In this document: piece by piece, positions 8,857 through 18,872 of the stretch
Layout: every line of letters starts with the position of its first letter
Position numbering within the stretch: the first letter of the stretch is position 1
NCBI GenBank assembly: GCA_000969725.1
Contig: JXSR01S004069.1
From: Ophiothrix spiculata
Lineage: Eukaryota > Echinodermata > Ophiuroidea > Amphilepidida > Ophiotrichidae
Reading direction: 5' to 3' (one strand)
DNA length: 20,170 nt
Notes under the pieces: model-generated
Seen by the model: only the letters and a program-made list of their open reading frames with translations
Database searches by the model: none
Told to the model about the DNA's origin: nothing
Position numbers and translations under genes: made by a program

Positions 8857-11295
8857 ATCGAGATTTTGATTTCATGCTTCGCAATTCAAGTATCTTGAGA
8901 AATACTAACGGCATCTTTATCGATAACATAGATAGGCTACTGTTCATGAGTGATTCCGTTGTTGGCAACAACACCCGTGATGGTGTGTACGTCGACAACA
9001 TTATCGGGACGATGATTATACGTGATGCTACTATCGTTGGTAATCACGACTCTGGGTTATATGTGGATTACAATGTAGGTGAAATCTCTATAGAGAGATC
9101 GGATTTTAGTACCAACGGCATTCATGGACTATACATAACTGTCGATGTTTTGAATTCCCAGATTTATTATATATCTATAGTGAATTCATCTGCATCTCTT
9201 AACGGTAGGAGTGGTGTAACCCTTTACAACCGTGATGGAGATTCCTACACACTTATTGAAAACTACCGTGGACCTTCAGTTTTAATGGGAAATTGGTTTG
9301 CTAACAATCAAGAATCTTCGTTAGTTTTGTCAAGATTGGTCGATGTAAATGTGGAAAATAATACCTTTATTGAAAACAGTGGCGTGCACATAATTCAAGT
9401 ACTAGTTTCCAATAGGCAACAATTGTCTGGAACTATATCTCTGCGTGAAAACTATTTCCATGATAACATTGTATATTACGGTGTACGATTGGTGCCTTTC
9501 AATTATTATTCATCACAAAATACCCCAGTTCAGATATCTAACAATGTTTTTGAAAACAATTCGTGTTTTAATGTGATATCAATGGATTTTTCAGACGCAT
9601 ATTATGACACAAATGATCTGCATATCTTGATAAGCGATAATTACTTTACAAGAAATATTCCTAGAACATTTTTTCACCAACTAGCCCAAATTATCCCAGT
9701 TTCAACGATATCGGTTTTTCGTGTGATATCAATTGTGATGGTAAACAACGTTTTTGAGGACGCCTTCTTTCCATATATTTTTTCTTTGTCTTATGAACAT
9801 AATTTGATGGCAACAATCAATGCAACACGGAACTTCTGGTCCAGTAACGATGAACGGCAAATACAAGAGCTAATCTATGACTATGCAGATAATTTTACAC
9901 TTGTCACGACTGTTGAATATTTCCCTTACCTAAATTCAGCCGATACGGATGATGTTGTTCCACAAGATACAAATAGACTCGATCTCGAATTCCAGAGAGG
10001 CGCCGCAATTGGTGGCGTTGTTCACGGAGAGCAAACTTTGCTGAACACTGGTAATGATTATTTTGTAGATCGTGACATAATCATACCCAAAGGAGCCAAA
10101 CTTACCATCGAACCTGGGGTGAACATATATTTTTCACCACACACATCGGCTTTTATAACAGGGACGTTAGAGGCAATAGGATATGAAGATAATATGATAA
10201 CATTAGGACTTCAAACCATTGCATCGGATGGTACAGTGCGACTCATAGGTGGAGATGCATCATGGGAAGGGTATCCTGAAGTCTTGGTTAATGACACGTG
10301 GCACGGTGTATGTGGGAGATTGTGGTCAGCTCAAAATGCACGAATTGCATGCCGTCAACTTGGTTATTATGATTACACACGATATCAGGTTAACTATCAT
10401 GACTATAATGACAATCCACACAATGCATCGTTATACGATAGCGTCGAATGTTCAGGATCAGAAACGGAATTACAAAACTGTCGTCTTCAATCAGATAACC
10501 AATGCAATTATTACTATTATTTTCTTAGCATATACTTGGAGTGTAAACCTGTTCACTGGGGTGGGCTGTTTTTTCCATTAGATAGTGAAGGAAGTGTCAT
10601 TGAACATGTTAACATCATCGACGCTGGAAATCGAGTTGCACTAAGTTCAAGGTACCCCATTCACTCTGCTGCAATTGAAATGCACATGAACAATCATCTG
10701 CTTGACAACGTTCATATACAGCGACAGGAATACGTAGGGTTGGAAGTGTTTTACAACTATCCGTTCCTTTTGCCGGTTGATAATCACATTTCAAGAATCA
10801 CGATCAATGGCGATGGCATGCCGAGTACCTCTGGAATTGTATTTCATTCATCGATGCATTCACTCAACAATATCAACATATCAAACGTTGCAGAATTCGG
10901 CATCCAAGTAGAACATACGCTCTCCAGTATTCAGTACGAATATATGCTGAAATATATTAACAGAAATTCACACATTGAAGATTGTGATTTCAATATAACG
11001 TTGGATCCAACTGAGCAACTTGTCCTAACGGAGTCATCATATAATTATGTTATCGACATATGCACCAGTGTTATTACAAACTCGGCAGGCGGGAAGCTTG
11101 GGGTCGCTGTTTTATATGCCGATTACTATGTTACTATTGAAATCAGTGAAAACGACAAAACTATTCTTAATGTGATTAATGGACACGTCGACGAATATGC
11201 CAACACCGCCGTCACCAATGGGTCGACACTTGTTCTATCACGGGACATACGATATGGCACCGGGAGTCACCTTATCTTGATTAAAGCGTTTCACG
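8857..11295 (+). CDS. bark: Bark beetle/anakonda-like protein, exon 3 (long helix of repeat 1; cap, SRCR and CUB-like of repeat 2)
   Basis: This 2439-base exon completes codon 336, encodes residues 337-1148 and starts codon 1149. It has phase-1 introns at both ends (TTTCAG|AT and CACG|GTAAGT). Residues 337-690 are a long right-handed beta-helix with repeated coils such as NNTFIENS and NNVFENNS. The helix closes with NFWSSNDERQIQ and VEYFPYL. The repeat-2 cap follows (GG 721-722, LTIEPGV 751-757). Residues 796-898 form an SRCR domain of typical length, with VRLIGG, HGVCGRLW, ACRQLGY, VECSG and the six cysteines of a group A SRCR. Then come HWGGL, a short helix and, from Cys1045, the second CUB-like domain ending HLILIKAFHG. 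SRCR domains usually bind ligands outside the cell. Confidence 0.85.
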
Positions 11296-11557
11296 GTAAG
11301 TAATCTCGTAGTATTATCTTTATAACATAGACTTAAGAATTGGTATCATCACCATCCCATTAATGATTTTTCTTTTTCTAATTGGCACATATAAAGTGAA
11401 ATAATTTGGTACCATAGTATACTGACACCCTGGTCACTTATCCACCGGTCGGACTCCAGTGGTTATTAAACCATAACTAAAGACATCGTATACACGCCGC
11501 AAGGTTTAACTTAGAATTAAATTATTGCGGCATGCTCCGTTGTTTCTTCCGGCTCTA

Positions 11558-11610
11558 CGGACACTGTCCGGACAACGGTCGGACACGGGCCGGTGTCCGA
11601 TCAGTGTCTG
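11558..11610. repeat. GC-rich hairpin
   Basis: The arms CGGACACTGTCCGGACA (11558-11574) and TGTCCGATCAGTGTCTG (11594-11610) are inverted repeats with three mismatches. Inside them is a near-perfect palindrome centred on GGGCCG (11580-11599). The GGAC/GTCC richness contrasts sharply with the surrounding intron. It may be a small fold-back element core. Confidence 0.45.
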
Positions 11611-11884
11611 CATGCTGAAATCTACCTGGTATGACGCTGTAAACATATCGTAACCTCGTCGCAAGCTTATGTGACCAGGGTATCCAGCTATAAATATCAA
11701 TATTAAATCTATTGAACAAATTGTAAATATGACGTCATGAAGCTCGTGCAAGGACGTGGATATAATTCAAACACCATTCGTCATAGATAGGTCAAAGGTT
11801 AGTATACCTTTTCTGCTTCCTTAGATGAGAAAAATATGATTTTGTTTTCGGTTGAATGGTTTTAAACAAGATTTGACCAACATT

Positions 11885-12951
11885 GATGATGGATTTGACT
11901 TCTGTACTACAGGAATTTTACATACCTCTAATGTCGTCAGCTGATGATCTGCTGTGTTTTTCGTGTTGTTAGTGACATCAGTGGATGATATATGACGTCG
12001 CAAAAACTTGAGTTCGTAAATTAGCCCCACCCGTCTTTTGGAGCAAGGTATCCCAAACAGGATAAGTCCAGGCCTTTTCTCTGTTTAAATTTGTCCCATT
12101 GATCTTTTGTATGACTTCCAGTACTCGTCGAGAAAACTATTTATAGGCTCCCTTTCGAACACCTTTAACTCCAGTCCAATCTATTTCGTGACCACTGCTC
12201 CTAACGACACGTTCCCTTACTCCTGACTTAAAACTAACAACATTGGAATGTGTTCTGGCCCAATCAACCCATGTAGAACCCATCACACCAGATTGATTTT
12301 CAATTTTGTCTTATCCTTGGGTGACACAAGAGTTTGTCTGATATTAAAGGCACCTTTCACTGTTTCTGAGACACCGTCAACAAGCGGAAAAATGACCCTG
12401 AAGGATTTCTTTTCAGTGTCAGCCTTAGTGGATGTCGTGGGTTTTTATTCTTAGATTGTGCTGTCCTCTAAGTTTCGTCCACTCTCCACAGTCGCGGTTC
12501 TTAAGGGCCTTTTTCACATGAGTAATTTCCTTCTTCCTGTCCTGATCATTAGTAACAACAGACTTTGCACGATAAGTTAAAGTCTTCACAACACACAAGT
12601 TATGCTCCAGCGCATAGTGCGAGATAAAGTGAAGTTACTGATCTGTATGTATTGTGTTTCCTGTGCACTTTAACTTTGATGGAACCGCACTCCTAACGAA
12701 CAATTTTGATAAGGTGTTAAGGAAAGGAGGTGTCCCGACTTCCTCTTCCTCCCCAAAAATTTGATAAATTGTACAAACTATTGGCGTGATCAGTGAATTC
12801 ATTCACGTAGGCAATTTTTATCACACAAAACGTATCATCCACGTAACAATACCAGATGCGTGGAGGGTGTAAAGCTGACGACGGATGAAACATCTAAAAG
12901 TACTACTTAGGTACGTAAAATTTCTGTAGTGCAGCTGTCTAATCCATCATC
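11885..12951. repeat. 44-bp inverted repeat flanking the retroelement remnant
   Basis: The + strand at 11885-11928 (GATGATGGATTTGACTTCTG onward) matches the minus strand of 12908-12951 (GATGATGGATTAGACAGCTG onward). I count about seven mismatches in 44. The two copies bracket the Penelope-like coding remnant. They might be remnants of its terminal repeats, which in this class can be inverted, or belong to an unrelated nested element. Confidence 0.45.
12041..12860 (-). pseudogene. Degenerate Penelope-like retroelement (RT and GIY-YIG C-terminus)
   Basis: On the minus strand four colinear blocks can be read across frameshifts. First, RIWYCYVDDTF followed by EFTDHA (YVDD at 12834-12845) is the reverse transcriptase catalytic motif C with its usual downstream region. 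Second, KTLTYRAKSVVTND followed by KKEITHVKKAL (12476-12586) is the end of the RT thumb. Third comes VDGVSE then RQTLVSPKDKT (start 12381), the linker. Fourth, HEIDWTGVK, an in-frame stop, then LNREKAW and PVWDTLL (12041-12190) resemble the end of a Penelope GIY-YIG endonuclease. The GIY-YIG core itself and the RT fingers are missing or unrecognisable. It is a dead insertion, antisense to the host gene. The class assignment is from motif recognition only. Confidence 0.7.
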
Positions 12952-13218
12952 ATTTTTTGTTTCTACCACTACGTATGAATCTCCACCTTTAAGAGTTGAC
13001 CAATTTTGAATAGACCCTCCGCCCAGTAGGGCGACATGCAAAATATTGATTTTGTGTTCACCCTAGGTATCTAACTTGTGGAACCCATAGAACCCATCTA
13101 CATAGACAATGATAAAACAACTTACTGTTGCAGTTTTCCTCCCAACATGAGGTGTTGCTCCCTAGGTAGTTAGTCTAGTGCACAATTATAAGCCTCTTTT
13201 GTTTCTTTATTTTTTCAG

Positions 13219-15840
13219 AAAGTAGTCAACAAAATGAAATCATTGCCGATAAGGCCGAACCTTTCACCCTGGCCAACTCGTTTATATCGGATATAAACGT
13301 GGCAATTAACTTGGAGGATACTGAGAATGACAATTTGGATCGTCAGATCCATGTGCGTAACACAACCATTCAAAATGCAAATCAGGGCATTTTTTTGCGT
13401 ACTTACGTGTGCTACAATGTTCTCTTACAGCACACTGACATTCTTACTGTTGGTGAAGGTATAGTATTAGCGTCGTATACCGGTAATTATTGCCCGGTCA
13501 CACTTGTTATAGAAAGTAGTCATTTCAGTGGAATGAGTGGTAACCGCGACTCTAGTGCTCTAAGTTCAGACTATCTAAGTTACTGGCGTTACCATTTCAA
13601 TATAACATTTACGAACTGTATTTTCGATCATTTTAGTGATGTGATAAACATTGAACTTTCAAGTAACAACGTCCAAGGAGAATTTTCATTGAGTTTGCAT
13701 AACAATACATTCTTACTGAACCAACAAGCACTGTATGCATACATGCAAAGCACTGCGATGTTTGAAATCATAGGAAATAGATTCACGAGTAACCAAGCTT
13801 ATTTTCAACCAGAAATTGATAGTAATATACTTGAAATTCGATCATTCGCTGGAGCTTCTATTTTTGTATTAGACAACCATTTTGAAGGGAATACGGGTAA
13901 AATATTGTCAATATCGAACACTATTCGCCATGTTAGTATACTGCGAAATGTGTTTGTCAACAATACTGTTACCCACGTTGTGTATGTGCAAGAACAAGAA
14001 CCACTGAATTCAGAAATAACAAGATCGTTTACCCACGTAATTGAGGAAAATATTTTCAAGGAAAATAAGCCACTGTCATATTTAACTGATTCGGAAGTAC
14101 CGCAGTGCATACTCGTGATACGTGCACACGGGTCGCAGGTCCGGTACAATATTTTCGACAACGAGGAATTTCATTACGAACTCTGTCTAGCTTCGTATCC
14201 ATACTTCAGTTCATCAGACTTCGTCGATGCTCGAAACAACTGCTGGAATACCTCAGATGAGAATGAAATCCAAGGCAAAATATTTGATCAAAGCGACTGG
14301 AATGATAGACCCACAGTATTGTATGTTCCATTTGAACAATGCACCTCGTCATCGGCTGTTACGTACGAAGATGAAGTCATTGCGAATTCGTATTTCGGTG
14401 GACGCGTGTCTGAGGATTTAACCATGACAGCTATCAACAGCCCGTACACCATCCTTTCTGACATAACCATATCACCAAATGTTACTCTAACTATTGAAGC
14501 AGGAACTGAGCTTCACTTTGAGCCAAACATTGGTATTTTAGTTTTGGGCCGCTTAGAGGCAATTGGAACTGAATCAAATCCCATCAAGTTGTCGTCGAAA
14601 TCCGATTGCGACATTCTTGCTTATCATGCTGATGGTGATATTCGACTAGTCGGTGGTTCCGAACGATTCGGCGTACTTCAAATCTATCAAAATGGCGTCT
14701 GGGGTGCCTTAATTTATTACGACATTACCGAAAATGGTGCAAAGGTGGCTTGTGCTCAGCTAGGGTTTGGAGGTTTGGTAGCCATGTACCATCTTTACGA
14801 AACTCGCATTTCAACGATATCATCGGATAGAGTATGGGGATCAAATATATATTGCTTTGGAATTGAAAAGGCTCTAACCGACTGCTATAACTATAATGTT
14901 TATTATGCGCGCTATTATTCCTATTATAACCAACGAGAGAGATTGGTGTTGAATTGTGATCCGGTCAATCCTAATGCAAATTCAACAAATGCAACGGAAA
15001 GCACTGCCGTGAACAGATTTGCTGCACATTGGGGCGGCATAAGAATTATCGGTAATCCATCAAATAGAGGTGAATCGGTTCTCCGATATGTTAATATCAA
15101 CTGCGCAGGCTACTTACACAACGATTACGAATCAGGCTTAATTGTTAGCAACGCATGTCCACTACTAGATCATGTAATTGTGCGTAAGTCGATATCAAAC
15201 GGGATAAGTATTCAAAATCCAAAGAATGGACTTGTTTTGAAAGATATCACGGTATCGAACTGCTCTTCCGGTATAGAATTTGGTAACATCGATTATGTAT
15301 CGATGAGACTTGAACGAGTGTCATCAACAAATAATGTGCGATATGGAATTAATGTTGTGCCAAGTAAGGAGTATCCTATTAAGGCGCACAATTTGTTCCA
15401 AGCAGAAATAGTTTGTACAGAACGTCAAAATGAAGAAATATTTATCGATACCAATATGGACCTATTTTGGCAAAAACCAGATTGTGACGTCGTGCTTATT
15501 CCACACACAAACCACTCCCTCAGTATTGAAGTTTTTCGACTCCAGCATGCCCAGAGTTCATCTTACAGGTGTTATGCTCTCATGTATATATACAACAACG
15601 ACACTAATGAACAACTTGGATATTTAGATTGCGATGAATACATTCGCGTTGACTCAACAAATGCTGGTGGCGCTATACGAATAACTGTTAATCCATATTA
15701 TGATGATTATTACTTGTACTACGATGACTACAATGATTACAACTACTATACACCTGATCAATTTTACACGGCCCACAGCGATGATGAGGATGACTTACAG
15801 AGGGCGTTCTTTATACGTGTCAAGTCGGTGGCGCTAAATG
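13219..15840 (+). CDS. bark: Bark beetle/anakonda-like protein, exon 4 (long helix of repeat 2; cap, SRCR and CUB-like of repeat 3)
   Basis: This 2622-base exon completes codon 1149, encodes residues 1150-2022 and starts codon 2023. It is phase 1 at both ends (TTTCAG|AA and AATG|GTACGT). It repeats the plan of exon 3. A long beta-helix (about 1150-1510) closes with CWNTSDENEIQ and VLYVPF. The repeat-3 cap follows (GG 1542-1543, LTIEAGT 1572-1578). An SRCR domain (about 1623-1728) starts IRLVGG and includes VACAQLGF, IYCFG and LNC. Then come HWGGIRI, a short helix with several N/G coils, and a third CUB-like domain from about Cys1881. This SRCR has only four of the six group A cysteines. The CUB-like domain carries a Tyr/Asp-rich insert at about 1973-2009 before its last strand FFIRVKSVAL. 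Confidence 0.85.
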
Positions 15841-15976
15841 GTACGTACATTTAAATTGTTGCTATCAAACTTACTTTAATTTAAAGTATAAAATGTACTA
15901 ATAAAAATATGAAAATGTGTAAATTTGTTTAAAAAAAACAGGACTTTGCATTTTGACAACTACATATTACATTCTA

Positions 15977-16089
15977 TTAGGGGCGGCTTGAAACTCAACC
16001 GGCGGTTGTCTGCCGGTTCTTTGCGGTTCTAGGCGGTTGCCTATTGTTTATTCCGGTTGAACCACCCGGAGTTTTAAGCGACCCCTTAA
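15977..16089. mobile_element. 113-bp fold-back (MITE-like) element
   Basis: The left end TTAGGGGCGGCTTGAAACTC is the imperfect inverse of the right end GAGTTTTAAGCGACCCCTTAA. A second pair, AACCGG and CCGGTT, lies further in. The core has four spaced GGTT words in the pattern (G/C)CGGTT. It is GC-rich relative to the intron and has no coding potential. Like the 4109-4231 unit it starts with TTAGG, though the rest differs. Confidence 0.45.
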
Positions 16090-16173
16090 TGATATAGATT
16101 TAGCGAGAAGTAGTGATGATTAATATGCGCATTTATCATGATTGTTTATGAGTGGAATACCGTAGTGCATATA

Positions 16174-17011
16174 CAGGGCGTCTCAATAAAATTGTAACAC
16201 TCGGAAATTGCCTGTTTTAGGCATGAAATCGTGTCGCAATTTATACAAATTTGATGTCAAATTCAAGATAAAGGACCTATCTTTCCAGTACAATTTACCC
16301 CATCACGATAGCCTTTGTCAATCTGGAGGATATATGCAATTGTTTGCAGGTAAGCGAAATCCACTCTGCGGTGCCACTTTTCAGTATAGCGATAGAAACA
16401 CACGTTTCTGAACAACATTTTCAAACAATAGCATTGTGTAAAATAACAGCATCCGTAAAGACATTTTCCATGATAAAATCTTTAATAACTTAATTTAAAG
16501 AATCTCTTACTAATATTTCAAAGTCATAAAAAAATAATGCACAATTTCCATACTTTGGAGTTGATAAATTGAACGTATCAGTGCCACATCCATCTGACAA
16601 GATTGTTAACATTTTTTTGGTTAAAGATCATGATGAATGCACTTTCTGCATGATAGGATAGTTACATAATTGATATCATAAGAACAATGCACTAACACCA
16701 GTGCTTATTAATGGGTGCAAATCAATTATTACATAACAGTTTTCACACATTTTTTATTGCTATTGTTTGACAATGTTATTTAGAAACGTGTTTCTATCGC
16801 TTTATTGAAAAGTGGCACAGAGTGGATTTCGCTTACCTGCAAACAATTGCGTATATCTCCAGATTGACAAAAGCTATCGTGATGGGGTAAATTGTACTGG
16901 AAAGATAGGTCCTTTATCTTAAATTTGACATCAAACTTGTATAAATTACGACACGATTTCATGCCTAAAAAAAGCAATTTCCGAGTGTTACACTTTTATT
17001 GAGACGCCCTG
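16174..17011. mobile_element. 838-bp DNA transposon remnant with ~260-bp terminal inverted repeats and TA flanks
   Basis: The left arm (16174 to about 16435) starts CAGGGCGTCTCAATAAAA. The right arm (about 16755-17011) is its reverse complement, with small differences. Both ends abut TA (16172-16173 and 17012-17013), the target duplication of Tc1/mariner-type elements. The arms look more than 90% alike over most of their length. Translating either arm gives the same short peptide containing MKSCRNLYKFDVKFKIKDLS, but this is a by-product of the inverted repeat and no transposase catalytic motif is present. It is therefore non-autonomous, and the high similarity of the arms suggests a fairly recent insertion. 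Confidence 0.7.
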
Positions 17012-17779
17012 TAAGTGTTAATAAAGTATAAGGCAAATATCCTGTCTTGATAATTGGTAATATTAGCACTTCCTGTCCTTGACACCTGATTAGAAATATT
17101 TTTTTTACTGAACAAATTATTTGTTTGGTAAAGAATACTTTATTTATTTTCCATACCACATGCTCGGGTCATTATGATAAGAAATAAGTTTCAGTATAAA
17201 CAAAAGAATTGACAAGTTACATCATTCCAAAATTTCGTGATATTATTTAGCAATATTTCAAAAATGAAGAGACATTGGTCTCTAGATTTATAGTTAAAAT
17301 TTTAAAATAAAGCTAAATTTAGCTAACATTCTCTTTGAGCCTGAATCAGCTGATAACCAACGTGTCTCACATCTAAATCTGCTTCCAAAATGATCATTTC
17401 TGAACATGAGTGTTTTGCAGGAGTTAACATCATCCTTAAAGGCTATACTATTCTTCGAGAATATCGTGGCGGGGTATATAATGCTCACTGCAAGATTGTA
17501 CCCATCCATATATTTCACATTATAACACTTTTTGGCATACTCGAATGAAAGTTCGTACGTGCTGGTAGATAAACATACTGAGAGGTTTAAACAGGCTTAC
17601 AGCTCAAGAAACATACCTTTTTGATATTTCGACATGTAGCTGCTCTAAACTACAACATATAATAATAGTGATCACAACATGGGCTATTAGTTACAAATCA
17701 TAATGCTATTCCTTTTTCTATATTACACTTTGATTCAAGAGTAATACAAATTCACTAGCTATCAATTTTCTTTTTCCAG

Positions 17780-18640
17780 AAGTGATTAACCATGACTTTA
17801 TTGACTGTGACTTTTCATCCAATCAAAGAGGTGGAATGGTATACAAAGATTCGGACAATGGACCTTCACCCCATGTCATCAGCATAGAAAGATGCCTGTT
17901 TACAAATATCAATTTGACAGAAACAACGGGATATGATACAAGCATCCGACATGCACTCGAACTTTGGGTCAATAATGCGAATTTTGTCATTGAAAACTGT
18001 CTTTTCCAAAGCAATATCAGGACTACTGGTATCCGTGTTGTATTTCAAAACCCTGGAAATGGAATTATTCGAAACAACCAATTCAAAGACTTCATGTTCG
18101 GCGATGGTGTGTTTTTGGCATCCAACAACTTCCCACCTTCATATAACGGTGACTTTCCTTCTGTTCTTTTAGAGGGAAATTCATTTATTGAAAATTCTTT
18201 AGATATTGCAAATGTTATTGATATCAACGGAGTGTATTGCGATCTGTACTCAAATATATTTTTCAATAATCGTGCCGGTAAATTGATTAGAATTCATCAA
18301 AATGAAATATCAATGCGCCCACAGGAAATGGCCTTTAACTTGATCTCATACAACGTAGGCCAGGGTGGCAACGAAAAATACACAATGGAAATTAATGCTA
18401 AAGGACTACGTCTTCATTATAACATCATTCAGAATCCAGCCAATGATTATGAGATAAACGCAATATCAGGAGAAGAAAATGACATTGGACAAGATATACT
18501 GAATGTTACACATAATTGGTGGGGTTCAAAGTCTACGAATCAGATTGACAGCAGATTCCATGGGTCAAATGAGGTGATTGGCCACGCCAGCGTAGTTTTT
18601 GAGCCGTTTTTGCTAAGCCCATTGAAAGAAATTCAAAGTA
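17780..18640 (+). CDS. bark: Bark beetle/anakonda-like protein, exon 5 (long helix of repeat 3)
   Basis: The exon completes codon 2023, encodes residues 2024-2309 and starts codon 2310. It is phase 1 at both ends (TTTCCAG|AA and AGTA|GTAAGT). It begins EVINHDFIDCDFSSNQ and encodes beta-helix coils (IENCLFQSN, RNNQFKDF, EGNSFIENS, YSNIFFNNR). These end in NWWGSKSTNQID and VVFEPFLLSPL, the third copy of the helix-closing motif seen in exons 3 and 4. The donor lies eight bases before a 23-copy AGA microsatellite. If the intron were retained, translation would run straight into a long poly-arginine tract, so I end the exon at 18640. Confidence 0.82.
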
Positions 18641-18648
18641 GTAAGTAT

Positions 18649-18743
18649 AGAAGAAGAAGAAGAAGAAGAAGAAGAAGAAGAAGAAGAAGAAGAAGAAGAA
18701 GAAGAAGAAGAAGAAGAAAGGAAAAAAGAGGAGGAAGAAAAAA
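18649..18743 (+). repeat. (AGA)23 microsatellite and 95-base pure purine tract in intron 5
   Basis: Positions 18649-18717 are 23 uninterrupted AGA (GAA-type) units. The purine-only run extends to 18743, and purine-rich sequence with GGA and AAT triplets continues to about 18832. Intron 5 (18641-18872) is only 232 bases, so most of it is this tract. Its acceptor is a T-run ending TTTTTTAG at 18872. Confidence 0.95.
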
Positions 18744-18872
18744 TAAGAAGGAGGGGTAGAGAGAAAGAAGGAGGAGGAGGAGAAGAATAATAATAAGAAG
18801 AAGAACACAGAGTGGGAGGAGGAAGAGGAGGACATTGTTATCACTGATGAAAATTTTGTTTATGTTTTTTAG

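Larger units (their letters stand above)
11296..13218 (+). other. Intron 3 (phase 1) with retroelement remnant
   Basis: The intron runs from GTAAGT (11296) to CTTTATTTTTTCAG (ending 13218). It contains a GC-rich hairpin (11558-11610), a Penelope-like remnant on the minus strand (12041-12860) and an inverted-repeat pair around it (11885-11928 and 12908-12951). No extra exon is supported. Confidence 0.75.
15841..17779 (+). other. Intron 4 (phase 1) with two inverted-repeat elements
   Basis: The intron runs from GTACGT (15841) to TTTCTTTTTCCAG (ending 17779). It contains a 113-bp fold-back unit (15977-16089) and an 838-bp element with long terminal inverted repeats (16174-17011). The rest, including 17014-17779, shows nothing I can name. 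Confidence 0.75.

Noticed and set aside
16208..16977. Two near-identical short proteins (starting MPVLGMKSC and MLFLGMKSC)
   Set aside because: They are mirror translations of the two inverted-repeat arms of the transposon remnant, with no known domain.
18641..18759. Poly-arginine C-terminus read from the AGA repeat
   Set aside because: A consensus donor precedes the repeat, and splicing to 18873 in phase 1 restores a C-type lectin domain.
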